From: an uncultured Porphyromonadaceae bacterium
GTDB lineage: Bacteria > Bacteroidota > Bacteroidia > Bacteroidales > Muribaculaceae
Reading direction: 5' to 3'
NCBI GenBank assembly: GCA_902461565.1
Contig: CABPYL010000022.1
Span: 1 to 46,433 of the forward strand
Length of the DNA stretch: 46,433 bases
Shown one piece after another: positions 23,485 to 32,337 of the stretch. The notes beneath the pieces were generated by a model. That model saw only the letters and a list, made by a program, of their open reading frames with translations. It was not told where the DNA came from and ran no database searches. The position numbers and the translations under genes are program-made. The first letter of the stretch is position 1. Every line of letters starts with the position of its first letter.

Positions 23485-23999
23485 TAGATCCCGCCTCCCT
23501 TTTCTGCCTCGGGAACTTCGGCAAGCCGGTAGGCTACAAAGGCATGATTTCCCTGAGCTATCCTTACAACCTGGAACTGCAGCCCGGGATGTTCATATTT
23601 GTGAAAGAGGACGGTCTGCCAGTGCCCTGGCGCGTTAACCAGGTGAAACAGAAAGGCGACGGCTACACCATCGCATTCCGCGGTATCGAAAGTTCGGAAG
23701 ACGTAAAATGCTTCACCGGCGCCCAGGCATTCGTTCCTACAGAATATTTGCCCGATACTGACGATGACGAGTGCCTCACATACGATCAGCTAATCGGACT
23801 GAGGTTGTTTGACGGCAAACAGGAACTCGGTACCGTGGCAGATGTGGACGACACTACAGAAAACGTGGTCTTAGACGTGGAAACCGCCGACGGCCGGCAC
23901 ATCCTTGTACCCGCTGCCGACGATTTTATCGACGACATCGATTTAGAACAGAATATTATAACAATGACTCTCCCGGAGGGTCTCATCGACCTCAACTGA
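23481..23999 (+). CDS. rimM: Ribosome maturation factor RimM
   Basis: A 172-aa factor that binds S19 and helps 30S head maturation. The N-terminal RimM beta-barrel starts CLGNFGKPVGYKGMISL, close to the family GKPHGLKG block, and the C-terminal PRC-barrel contains LIGLRLFD and LVPAADDFIDDIDLEQNIITM. Length is normal. The start ATG overlaps the upstream stop by 4 bases. The next ATG follows one base after its stop, so the operon is tightly packed. Confidence 0.93.
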   Translation: MIDPASLFCLGNFGKPVGYKGMISLSYPYNLELQPGMFIFVKEDGLPVPWRVNQVKQKGDGYTIAFRGIESSEDVKCFTGAQAFVPTEYLPDTDDDECLTYDQLIGLRLFDGKQELGTVADVDDTTENVVLDVETADGRHILVPAADDFIDDIDLEQNIITMTLPEGLIDLN

Positions 24000-24000
24000 T

Positions 24001-24303
24001 ATGCAGGAATACGACGATAACAAAGCTGTAAAGCTGATGGCGGCCGTTCTGGACCCGGAACGGCGCAACGAAGACGCAATTTTGGAGGTGCTGGACCTTA
24101 TTTTTGAATATTACGACGACAACGGAATTCTGGAGATTGACTTCGACGAAGACGACGACAGCGAGGACGTTTCCGATGTCGCCGAAATTGTAAAATACAT
24201 CTGCCACAAACTTGACAAGACACCTGCCGGAGTAAACTTCACCGCCGACGAGATTGAAAAGATGGTGAATGTAGAAATAAACTACGAGGAGAGCCTGCAA
24301 TGA
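24001..24303 (+). CDS. Small acidic protein of unknown function
   Basis: A 100-aa protein, strongly acidic (the stretch DFDEDDDSEDVSDVAE near residues 47-62). It looks helical, with LMAAVLDPERR and IVKYICHKLDK segments. There is no signal peptide or membrane span. It starts one base after the rimM stop and its own stop overlaps the next ATG, so it is almost certainly a real gene of this operon. I recognise no named family. Confidence 0.75.
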   Translation: MQEYDDNKAVKLMAAVLDPERRNEDAILEVLDLIFEYYDDNGILEIDFDEDDDSEDVSDVAEIVKYICHKLDKTPAGVNFTADEIEKMVNVEINYEESLQ

Positions 24304-24911
24304 AAAGGCTACGCTCTCTCCTTGCCGCCCTGCTTGTGGGCTGCGCCTGCAGCATCGCCGCCAATCCGGACCCTGCTTTCGATCCCCTGACCGCAAACAT
24401 TGAAGAAAACATCGCAACGCCGGCTGTGCCAGACAAGCAATCTGCAGCAGTAACCACCGCTATGGGACACCTCGTTTCCAGACTTCGGGAAAGCGGCTAC
24501 CACGTTGATGCCGTGCGCAAAGGCGAGGTTGTGATGGTTACCATACAGTGCGCAAAACTTTTCGCGCCCAACAGCACCACCCTACTGCCCGACGGAACCA
24601 AACTTCTTGCAGGACTGGCACCATATATACAGCGCTCCGACAACTACAAGGTCATCCTTGCCGTGCATACCGACAATACCGGCGACGACATTTATTCTGA
24701 AAAAATCACTGCCGACCGCGCCAACGCTATCGACGAATACTACTACCGCGCCAACGGCAACCACGATACCGACATAATTCCCTATGGTTTAGGCTCCGAC
24801 GAACCTGTCGCACCCAACACTGGCATGGCAAACCGCGAAAAAAACCGCCGTGTGGAAATATATTTTGTGCCCACTCAACAGCTGATCGACAAAATCCGCA
24901 ACAAAAAATAA
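24300..24911 (+). CDS. OmpA-family peptidoglycan-binding lipoprotein
   Basis: A 203-aa protein. The signal sequence ends in the lipobox LVGC, so Cys15 is a probable lipid-attachment site. Residues about 80-195 form an OmpA C-terminal domain: LFAPNSTTLLPDGTKLLAGL, VILAVHTDNTG, TADRANAIDEYY, and NREKNRRVEIYFVP with the conserved NRRVEI. The DNTG/RR positions bind diaminopimelate in this family. It probably tethers the outer membrane to peptidoglycan. It overlaps the acidic protein by ATGA and is the last gene of the operon. Confidence 0.88.
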   Translation: MKRLRSLLAALLVGCACSIAANPDPAFDPLTANIEENIATPAVPDKQSAAVTTAMGHLVSRLRESGYHVDAVRKGEVVMVTIQCAKLFAPNSTTLLPDGTKLLAGLAPYIQRSDNYKVILAVHTDNTGDDIYSEKITADRANAIDEYYYRANGNHDTDIIPYGLGSDEPVAPNTGMANREKNRRVEIYFVPTQQLIDKIRNKK

Positions 24912-24938
24912 GACAGGGCACATAACCCAATCACTCCG

Positions 24939-26489
24939 ATGGATTTCAACAACGATACCAAACAGATACGCAACCCCCGCACTCAGCGGAAAGACAACAG
25001 TATTGTCGCCGAGATCGCCGGCAGGCTTGTGCCGCGCGCTGTGGAAATAGAGGCAGCTGTGCTCGGTGCACTGATGCTTGAGAAAGACGCCTTCGCCGAA
25101 GTGTGCGACCTTCTTTCCCCCGAAAGTTTCTACGAGCCGCGCCACGTACTGGTCTACCAGGCTATACAGGGCCTCGGTCTGTCCGAAGAACCCATCGATA
25201 TGATTACGGTTACCAACCGTCTGCGTTCCGACGGCAACCTCGACAAAATAGGAGGTCCCGGCTTCATTGCCAGCCTGACCATGAACGTGGTTTCCGCGGC
25301 ACACGTGGAAACGCACGCGCGAATCGTTGCGCAGAAATACCTTGCACGCCAGCTGATATCCTTCGCATCATCAATCGAGAACAATGCCTTCGACGAAAGC
25401 AACGACGTAGATGACCTGCTCCAGGAAGCCGAAGCCAAACTGTTCGAAATAAGCCAACGCAATCTAAAGCGCGATGTAATTCAGATTAATCCGCTCCTTG
25501 CAAAAGCAGTGGAGCAGATGCAGATAGCATCGCAGCGCTCCAGCGGCATTTCGGGTCTGAGTACAGGATTCCATGCTCTCGACAAAATGACCTCAGGATG
25601 GCAGAATTCCGATCTAATCATCATCGCCGCACGTCCCGCTATGGGCAAGACGGCCTTTGTGCTTTCGATGGCTCTCAACATTGCCATGCACAACGACCCC
25701 GTTGCAGTTTTCTCTCTGGAAATGAGCAACCTGCAGCTCGTTAACCGTCTTATATCCAATGCCTGCGAGATTCCCGGCGACAAAATCAAGAGCGGCAACC
25801 TTTCCGACCTTGAATGGACGCAGCTGATGAGCCGTATGCAGAAACTACAGAGCGTACCCCTGTACGTGGACGATACTTCGGGCCTGTCCATGATGGAGCT
25901 GCGCACAAAAGCGCGACGCCTGGTGCGCGAACACGATGTGAAACTTATTATAATCGACTACCTCCAGCTTATGACCGCCGGCCAGAAACTCGGCTCGCGA
26001 GAGCAGGAAGTGAGTACAATATCCCGCTCGCTGAAGGAAATGGCCAAAGAGCTCAACATACCCGTCATAGCCCTGTCGCAGCTTAACCGCAAACTGGAAG
26101 ACCGCGGCAACAAGGACAAGCGCCCGCAGCTGTCCGACCTCCGTGAGTCCGGTGCCATCGAGCAGGATGCCGACATTGTATGCTTTATCCACCGTCCGGA
26201 ATATTACACCCGCAGTTCGGTGGACGAGGAAGGCAACAACATCAAAGGCAAAGTTGAATTCATCCTGGCAAAGCACCGTAGCGGCGGCGTAGGTACGGTA
26301 AATATGTTCTTCCGCCATGAATATGTGCGTTTCGAGAACTGGGACGAGACCGCGCAAGCCGACAACTTCGACCTGCGCGCGGCAAGCGATAACACCGGAA
26401 CCGCCGTCGGCGACGCCGATCCCGCACAGGCGGCAGCCGACGCCGCGGCATTCACAATGCAGAACGCACCCGACGAACAGCCGTTCTGA
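24939..26489 (+). CDS. dnaB: Replicative DNA helicase DnaB
   Basis: The hexameric helicase that unwinds DNA at the replication fork. 516 aa: an N-terminal domain (VPRAVEIEAAVLGALM, typical), a linker, and a RecA-like C-terminal domain. The latter has the Walker A ARPAMGKTAF, Walker B LIIIDYLQLM, ALSQLNR with the Gln/Arg sensor, and the late arginine-finger segment LAKHRSGGVGTV. It starts 27 bases after the OmpA-like gene. There is no sign of an intein, which is found in some DnaB proteins. The C-terminal about 45 residues are low-complexity Ala/Asp-rich, beyond the usual E. coli end. Confidence 0.97.
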   Translation: MDFNNDTKQIRNPRTQRKDNSIVAEIAGRLVPRAVEIEAAVLGALMLEKDAFAEVCDLLSPESFYEPRHVLVYQAIQGLGLSEEPIDMITVTNRLRSDGNLDKIGGPGFIASLTMNVVSAAHVETHARIVAQKYLARQLISFASSIENNAFDESNDVDDLLQEAEAKLFEISQRNLKRDVIQINPLLAKAVEQMQIASQRSSGISGLSTGFHALDKMTSGWQNSDLIIIAARPAMGKTAFVLSMALNIAMHNDPVAVFSLEMSNLQLVNRLISNACEIPGDKIKSGNLSDLEWTQLMSRMQKLQSVPLYVDDTSGLSMMELRTKARRLVREHDVKLIIIDYLQLMTAGQKLGSREQEVSTISRSLKEMAKELNIPVIALSQLNRKLEDRGNKDKRPQLSDLRESGAIEQDADIVCFIHRPEYYTRSSVDEEGNNIKGKVEFILAKHRSGGVGTVNMFFRHEYVRFENWDETAQADNFDLRAASDNTGTAVGDADPAQAAADAAAFTMQNAPDEQPF

Positions 26490-26552
26490 ACCTTGCCGTA
26501 GCGCCTTCACAGCCCGCTGTTGATAAATTTTTAACGGTTTTGAGGCTCCAAA

Positions 26553-26584
26553 ATTGATTTATAAAAATTTATATATTAATTTTG
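26553..26584 (+). promoter_or_regulatory. Promoter of the trigger-factor gene
   Basis: ATTG (26553-26556), 20 bases and TAATTTTG (26577-26584) match the consensus with one base off in the -33 box. The leader is about 70 bases, AT-rich. Confidence 0.65.
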
Positions 26585-26660
26585 CACTTTGAAACGCGCC
26601 GAGCGTTTATTTAATTGTGTAACTAACAAAGAATATCTCAAACATAAACATATAAAATAA

Positions 26661-28058
26661 ATGGACGTAACCCTTGAAAAGACGGGTGCCCTCGAAGGCC
26701 GCCTCGTTATAAAAGTTCAGGAATCCGACTACACGGACCGCGTAAAAAAAGAACTTAAGGAAATTGGTAAAAACCATCAGATTCCCGGCTTCCGCAAAGG
26801 CCATGTAGATATGGCGCAGCTGCAAAAACGTTTTGGTAAAAAAGTTAAATCCGACGTATTGAACGACATAGCAGCCGACGCAGCCCTCAAATATATCCAG
26901 GATAACAAACTCGATACCCTCGGCCAGCCAATTCCCGTGGTAGAGAAGGAATTCAGCATCGACGATACAGATTTCACCTTCACCTATGAAATCGGCTTTG
27001 CCCCCGAGCTCAACATGAAGTTTGACCAGAGCGTTGAACTCGACTTCTACAACATCTCCGTAAGCGACGACATGATTGCCGAGCAGGACAAATTCCTCCG
27101 CGCTCAGGCCGGCGAGCAGGTTCCCGCACAGGAATATGCCGAACGCGCCCTTGTAAAAGGTACAATCATGCAGCTTAACGAAGACGGCAGCGTACGCGAA
27201 AACGGCATCCAGGTAACCGACGGCATCCTCGCTCCCTTCCACTTCACATCCAAGGAAGAAGCAGCCAAGTTCGAAGGCACAAAGGTTGGCGACAAGGTTG
27301 TATTCGACGCTTTCGCCACCTGCGACGGCAACGAGGCCGAAATCAGCAGCATGCTCCACATCGACCGCGACAAAATCGAGACAGCCCGCGGCAACTTCCA
27401 GATAATCATCTCCGAATTCGTTGTAAACAAACCCGCTGAATTAGGCGAGGAATTTTACAAAAAAGTGTTCGGCGAAGACAAAGTTCACAACGAAGAAGAA
27501 TACCACAAGGCTATAGCCGCAATGATTGCGCAGGCTCTGCAGCCCAACAGTCAGTCGCTGTTCGTACGCAACACCGAAGACTACCTCATGGCTACCTACG
27601 GCAACATGGAACTGCCTATGGACTTCCTGCGTAAATACATGCTGCGCACCCAGACCGAAATCAAGGAAGAGGACATCGACCAGTATCTCAACCAGATGCT
27701 TCCCCGCATCAAGTGGGATATCATCGAAAGCAAGGCAGCAGAACTCCTCGAAGTCAAGATTAACGAGGACGACGTCAAGGCCGCAGCCCGCTTCATCGCT
27801 ATCGAACAGCTTCGCCAGTACGGTATGGGCGCTATGGCCGACCAGATGGCCGACTACTACGCAGAAAACATGCTCAAAGACGAAAACCAGCGCCGCCACT
27901 GCGCACAGACAGCATTCAACAACAAGCTGATGGGCGCTATCCACGCTGCCGTAAAACTGAACGAGCATACCATCACCCTCGACGAATTCCGCAATATGGT
28001 ATCAGCCCTGAACAACGCCACCGGCGAACAGGCAGCAACCGAAGAACCCGCAGAATAA
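26661..28058 (+). CDS. tig: Trigger factor
   Basis: The ribosome-bound chaperone that receives nascent chains at the exit tunnel. 465 aa, somewhat longer than E. coli (432). The N-terminal ribosome-docking domain holds IPGFRKGHVDMAQLQKRFG, whose GFRKG is the tunnel-docking signature. The middle domain (about 150-245) is at the PPIase position, and the C-terminal helical arms follow with an acidic, Ala-rich tail (ATEEPAE). It starts about 70 bases after its promoter and is monocistronic, closed by a near-perfect palindrome terminator. Confidence 0.94.
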   Translation: MDVTLEKTGALEGRLVIKVQESDYTDRVKKELKEIGKNHQIPGFRKGHVDMAQLQKRFGKKVKSDVLNDIAADAALKYIQDNKLDTLGQPIPVVEKEFSIDDTDFTFTYEIGFAPELNMKFDQSVELDFYNISVSDDMIAEQDKFLRAQAGEQVPAQEYAERALVKGTIMQLNEDGSVRENGIQVTDGILAPFHFTSKEEAAKFEGTKVGDKVVFDAFATCDGNEAEISSMLHIDRDKIETARGNFQIIISEFVVNKPAELGEEFYKKVFGEDKVHNEEEYHKAIAAMIAQALQPNSQSLFVRNTEDYLMATYGNMELPMDFLRKYMLRTQTEIKEEDIDQYLNQMLPRIKWDIIESKAAELLEVKINEDDVKAAARFIAIEQLRQYGMGAMADQMADYYAENMLKDENQRRHCAQTAFNNKLMGAIHAAVKLNEHTITLDEFRNMVSALNNATGEQAATEEPAE

Positions 28059-28076
28059 CCGACACGACACCGCATA

Positions 28077-28116
28077 ATGTCGGAGGCATGCCCGGGCATG
28101 CCTCCGACATATTTTT
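28077..28116 (+). terminator. Terminator after tig
   Basis: A 34-base perfect palindrome (28077-28110) is followed by A and five T (28112-28116). It is GC-rich and symmetric, so it may act in both directions. Confidence 0.9.
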
Positions 28117-28191
28117 ATCCGGGAATAATTAAAATAAGTGAAATATGTGAAAAGGCTTTCACTTTCGGCAGGCTGTATAAAGTATTTGTTG

Positions 28192-28199
28192 TAAATTTG
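28192..28199 (+). promoter_or_regulatory. -7 box ahead of the DUF456 gene
   Basis: TAAATTTG lies only 6 bases before ATG 28206. The -33 position has no clear TTTG (a TTTCG is at 28163-28167, slightly too far). If used, it would give an almost leaderless transcript, or start translation at ATG 28218. Confidence 0.5.
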
Positions 28200-28205
28200 T
28201 GGTAA

Positions 28206-28697
28206 ATGACATTGACAATGGATATATTCACCATAACAGCATCGGTTCTTGCCGCCGCGGCCGTAGGCTTGAGCTTTATACCACAATTTCCGGCCGTCGT
28301 GGCCGGGTGGCTCGCTCTGCTGTGCGCGCATTTGGGCGGTTTTCCGTTCATAAACAGCAAAGTTCTGATTTTCTGGGGAGCAGCCTCGATAATTGTGATT
28401 ATGTTAGGCATTCTGCAGCCTAAGGTCCTCACATCCACACGCAGCGGTCAGGGATATGTCGTAGGCGGTGCCACAGTAGGAGCGATTTTAGGCCTCCTTG
28501 CCGCCAACGTTACCGCCTCCATAATCGCAGGCAGCATAATCGGCGCCGTCCTTGGTGCCGTAGCCTACATGCGCACCCCAAAAAGCCCGCGTCTCAAACT
28601 CACATCTCCGCTCTTTGTACAGTATCTCTGCGCCAAGGGGCTGCCGGCAGTCGTAAGCTGCTCTATGGCAGCTATCGTCGTTGCCCTCGTACTATGA
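28206..28697 (+). CDS. DUF456 family membrane protein
   Basis: A 163-aa (or 159-aa from ATG 28218) integral membrane protein with about four to five helices. Helix 1 is at about residues 8-25, helix 2 overlaps VVAGWLALLCAHL, and later segments are glycine-rich (GGATVGAILGLLAANVTASIIAGSIIGAVLG, named here only by residue span about 87-117). This arrangement matches the DUF456 family. The function is unknown. The last base of its stop overlaps the DUF4919 start as ATGA, so the two are co-transcribed. Confidence 0.75.
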   Translation: MTLTMDIFTITASVLAAAAVGLSFIPQFPAVVAGWLALLCAHLGGFPFINSKVLIFWGAASIIVIMLGILQPKVLTSTRSGQGYVVGGATVGAILGLLAANVTASIIAGSIIGAVLGAVAYMRTPKSPRLKLTSPLFVQYLCAKGLPAVVSCSMAAIVVALVL

Positions 28698-29434
28698 AAA
28701 GAATTTTTATAGCAATGGCTCTTGTCTGCGCGGTATTATGCACAAACGCTGCCAAACATAACACAGATCTTGCCAAACTCGGTGCGCCCGATATCGAACG
28801 TATTGCCAGAGAAAGCACCGACCCCGCCTCGCAGTACTACTATCCTAAGCTTTTCAAGGCTTTCATGGCCAACGACACCACCATGACACCTGAGGACTTC
28901 CAGTACTTCTACTACGGTACAATGTTTCAGGAGGATTATGACCCATACCGCGAAGCCGTGAACCCCGAACTGCTGCAGGAACTGATGTCCATCTACGCTA
29001 AAGACAAACGCACACGCGCCGACCGCGGAAAAATGCTGGATTACGCCCTGCAAGTCCTCGATGACAACCCCATAGACCTGCGACAGCTTACCAACCGCAT
29101 TTTCGTATACGAGCAGAACCGAAAATACGACCTTGCCAAGATATGGCAGTACAAGCTGAACCACCTGCTGCTTGTGATAGCGGCATCCGGTACCGGAGCC
29201 GATCCCGATCACGCCATAGTTGTGGTGTATCCCCAGCACGAATACGACTTTCTGAACCTTTCAGGCATGACTGCCACCAGCCAGCGCTTCGAACCTCCAT
29301 ATTACGATTACATCGAGGTACAGAAAAAGAACGCGAAGGCTTCAAATCAAGGTTACTACTTCAATATCAGCGAGATGCTGAAACAATATTTCGACAAGCA
29401 TCCGTCCGAGATGTCGGAGACAGGCGAGCATTAG
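28694..29434 (+). CDS. DUF4919 family secreted protein
   Basis: A 246-aa protein with a signal peptide (residues 1-19, ending CTNAA). The mature part is helical, with a PEDFQYFYYGTMFQ motif, NPIDLRQLTNRIFVYE, and a later VVYPQHEYDFLN strand typical of DUF4919 as I recall it. The domain name rests on those motifs. No catalytic residues are apparent. It is coupled to the DUF456 gene upstream (ATGA) and lies 34 bases before the M6 protease gene. Confidence 0.75.
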   Translation: MKRIFIAMALVCAVLCTNAAKHNTDLAKLGAPDIERIARESTDPASQYYYPKLFKAFMANDTTMTPEDFQYFYYGTMFQEDYDPYREAVNPELLQELMSIYAKDKRTRADRGKMLDYALQVLDDNPIDLRQLTNRIFVYEQNRKYDLAKIWQYKLNHLLLVIAASGTGADPDHAIVVVYPQHEYDFLNLSGMTATSQRFEPPYYDYIEVQKKNAKASNQGYYFNISEMLKQYFDKHPSEMSETGEH

Positions 29435-29468
29435 ACCGTATCCAATCCGGTATAATACCATCACAGTT

Positions 29469-32330
29469 ATGAAAAGAATCAGCACAATCATATTATGCCT
29501 GGCAGCCGGCGCGCTTGCTGCGAATGCTGTGCCTGCCCGGCGCGCATATTTCCAGTACGCACAGCCCGACGGCAGTACTGTAACTGCCATGCCTGTGGGC
29601 GATGAGTTCGGCCACTACTATCTCAGCACCGACGGAAAAGCCCTTATAGCCGACGACAGCGGTGTGCTCCGATATGTTGCCGCTGATGCCGGTAAATTAG
29701 TACTCAGCGATATGGCTGCTGCCGACCCGCAGCAACGCGACGCCGAGGCAGTACAGTTTCTGCGGCGGGCCGACCGCGGGAAAGTAGAGGAAGCTATTTC
29801 TTTACGCGCGCGCGACGTGCGCGCAAACATGGCCTTGACCGCTGCGGCCATGCGCAAGGCACCGGTCAAGGCTCCCGAAGTGCCGCAGTACGGTATCGGT
29901 CTTTTCACAAGCAATTATCCACGCACCGGCGAAGTGAAAAGCCTTGTTTTCTTAGTCGAATATCAGGACGTAAAATTCACCACCGCCGACGTTCACGATG
30001 TATTCAACCGTCAGCTGAACGAATCCGGATATTCAGACTACGGCGCGACAGGCTCGGCACGCGACTATTTTCTAAAACAGTCCGACAGCATCTTCAATCC
30101 GCATTTCGATGTTTTCGGCCCCGTAACACTGCCACAGGACAGGCGTTACTACGGTGGCAACGACGCTTATGGCAACGACCGTAACCCAGAGTACATGATG
30201 CTTCATGCCGCCGAACTGCTCAAGAACCAGATAGATTTCTCTGAATATGACTTCGACAACGACGGCTATGTTGATAATATCTACATAATCTATGCCGGAA
30301 TGGGCGAGGCAAGCGGCGGAAGTTCCGAAACCGTATGGCCCCATTCATTCCAGGTTGCCAACAGTCCCTCCTATAACGGCAAACGCCTGCGTGGCTACGC
30401 ATGCTCTAACGAAGTTTTTGGAGGCGTTCCCGACGGAATCGGTACTTTCTGCCACGAATACTCCCATGTACTCGGGCTCCCCGACCTCTACGGAACGCAA
30501 ACGCAGTTTGCATGCACGCCCAACGAATGGGATATAATGGACCAGGGCAGTTACAACAACAATAGCCGTACGCCGCCGAACTACTCGTCGTTCGAACGCA
30601 ATGCCCTGCAGTGGATGAAACCCATCATAGTGGACGATGCCACAAACGTAACGCTGCATTCCATCTCCGATTCCAATACAGCATACCTTATACCAACCCG
30701 GAATAACAACGAATTCTTCCTGCTCGAAAACCGTCAGCAGAAGGGATGGGACGCTTATATTCCAGGGCACGGCCTGCTGATATGGCATATCGACTTCAAT
30801 CAGTCGGTATGGGATTACAATACCGTAAACAACAGCATCTCGCACCAGCGCGTGGACATCGAAGAGGCCTGCGGAAACATTGCCTCCACTTTTGCCGGAC
30901 GCGCAGCATACACTTTTCCCGGCACAAAGCGTGTTACCAGTTTTACTGCCGAAACAACCCCATCTCTGACCGACTGGAGCGGCAATGCCATCGACCACCC
31001 CATTACCGATATCGCAGAGAACCGAGGCATTGTCAGTTTCCGCATCGGAGGCTCAAAAACTGCGCCCGATGTACCGGGAGGAATAAAATTTACCACAAAT
31101 ACCGCCGAGGGCCGCATCGAAATTTCCTGGGATGCCGTCAATAATGCCGAAAGTTACGAAATCTGCATATACACCAAGACTTCCGACGGTACCGAGAATA
31201 TTTTCGGCGGTTACAAAGACTACTCCACCGGCAGTGCGACAAGCTTCAGCTTCGACGGCCTGCAACCGGATACGGACTACTTTGCGCGCATTCGCGCACG
31301 CAATGCAGCGCTTGTATCGGCATATTCCACCGAGGTAATGACAAATTCCGGAGCTATAGATTTCATACATACAGCCCCTGTGGCCACCGGATGCACCTTC
31401 GACGGCAACAATGCCATGCTTACCTGGCAACCGCTGCACAATGCCGCCTCCTACCTCGTAACCGTCGAGAAAGAAACAGCGCTGCAGGATAGCATAGCCG
31501 TTTTAACCTTTGGTGAGCACAACGACAGACAGGCGGCAATCCCGGCAGGATGGAACTGGAGCGAAAGTCCCGCCGACTGCTACACGGCAGGCTCCGACAA
31601 TTTCTATGGCGAGGACGCCCCGTCGCTCAAATTCCCGGTCGACAAGGCATATCTGGAATCACCGGTATTCAGTGAGAATGTAAAGAAAGTATCATTCTGG
31701 CTGCGCAGCGTAACAGGTAGCTTCAAGAATAAGTTCCATATCTGCGGACGCAACAGCGGCAATGCTCCATACGATACCATCCATACCATCGAACGCCTTA
31801 ACACGCTCAACGGGGATGGGAAAATTCAGGATGTAGAAATGCCCGACAGCATCAGGCAGATACGCTTATGCTTCGAACGCTACGGCGGCAGTGCCGTTAT
31901 AGACGACCTGTCGCTCACGCTGCCCGTATATACTTTCTGCGACTACATCAGCCGAGCCGAAGCCGGAGCGACAACCATCTACACACTGGAACTGCCGGAA
32001 GGAGCTACAGGGCTGCGCTTCACCGTTGAGGCCACGGACGCCGACGGCAATTTATCCATGTCTTCCCATGCAGTAGCAGCCCGCACAAGCTATGCAGGCG
32101 AAAACGGAGGCGTTGAAAATGTAGACACCGCCGACGCATCTGTTGCCGTGCAAGGAAATGCCATACTCTATCAAGGCTCGCGCGGCGACATGGTAAACGT
32201 ATTCGGTATAGCCGGTAATCTCGTAGCCATCCTTACAGCCGATGCCGACGGCAACGCATCTGTAAGCCTGCCCTCGGGATTCTATATCGTGCGCACTCCG
32301 TGCGGCTCCATCAAAACAATCATACGATAG
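29469..32330 (+). CDS. Secreted M6-family metalloprotease with Fn3 and T9SS-type tail
   Basis: A 953-aa exported protease. Signal peptide residues 1-20 (ending ANAV). The N-terminal propeptide (about 20-140) is followed by an M6 (immune inhibitor A-like) catalytic domain with the zinc motif HEYSHVLGLPDLYG, whose HExxHxxGxxD pattern supplies two His, the catalytic Glu and the third ligand Asp. VDNIYIIYAGMGEASGGSS precedes it. A fibronectin-III-like domain begins near residue 535 (GGIKFTTNTAEGRIEISW). The last about 70 residues (ILYQGSRGDMVNVFGIAG ... GFYIVRTPCG) resemble type IX secretion sorting domains, predicting surface delivery. It is probably an extracellular protein-degrading enzyme. 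Confidence 0.88.
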   Translation: MKRISTIILCLAAGALAANAVPARRAYFQYAQPDGSTVTAMPVGDEFGHYYLSTDGKALIADDSGVLRYVAADAGKLVLSDMAAADPQQRDAEAVQFLRRADRGKVEEAISLRARDVRANMALTAAAMRKAPVKAPEVPQYGIGLFTSNYPRTGEVKSLVFLVEYQDVKFTTADVHDVFNRQLNESGYSDYGATGSARDYFLKQSDSIFNPHFDVFGPVTLPQDRRYYGGNDAYGNDRNPEYMMLHAAELLKNQIDFSEYDFDNDGYVDNIYIIYAGMGEASGGSSETVWPHSFQVANSPSYNGKRLRGYACSNEVFGGVPDGIGTFCHEYSHVLGLPDLYGTQTQFACTPNEWDIMDQGSYNNNSRTPPNYSSFERNALQWMKPIIVDDATNVTLHSISDSNTAYLIPTRNNNEFFLLENRQQKGWDAYIPGHGLLIWHIDFNQSVWDYNTVNNSISHQRVDIEEACGNIASTFAGRAAYTFPGTKRVTSFTAETTPSLTDWSGNAIDHPITDIAENRGIVSFRIGGSKTAPDVPGGIKFTTNTAEGRIEISWDAVNNAESYEICIYTKTSDGTENIFGGYKDYSTGSATSFSFDGLQPDTDYFARIRARNAALVSAYSTEVMTNSGAIDFIHTAPVATGCTFDGNNAMLTWQPLHNAASYLVTVEKETALQDSIAVLTFGEHNDRQAAIPAGWNWSESPADCYTAGSDNFYGEDAPSLKFPVDKAYLESPVFSENVKKVSFWLRSVTGSFKNKFHICGRNSGNAPYDTIHTIERLNTLNGDGKIQDVEMPDSIRQIRLCFERYGGSAVIDDLSLTLPVYTFCDYISRAEAGATTIYTLELPEGATGLRFTVEATDADGNLSMSSHAVAARTSYAGENGGVENVDTADASVAVQGNAILYQGSRGDMVNVFGIAGNLVAILTADADGNASVSLPSGFYIVRTPCGSIKTIIR

Positions 32331-32337
32331 AACCGAT

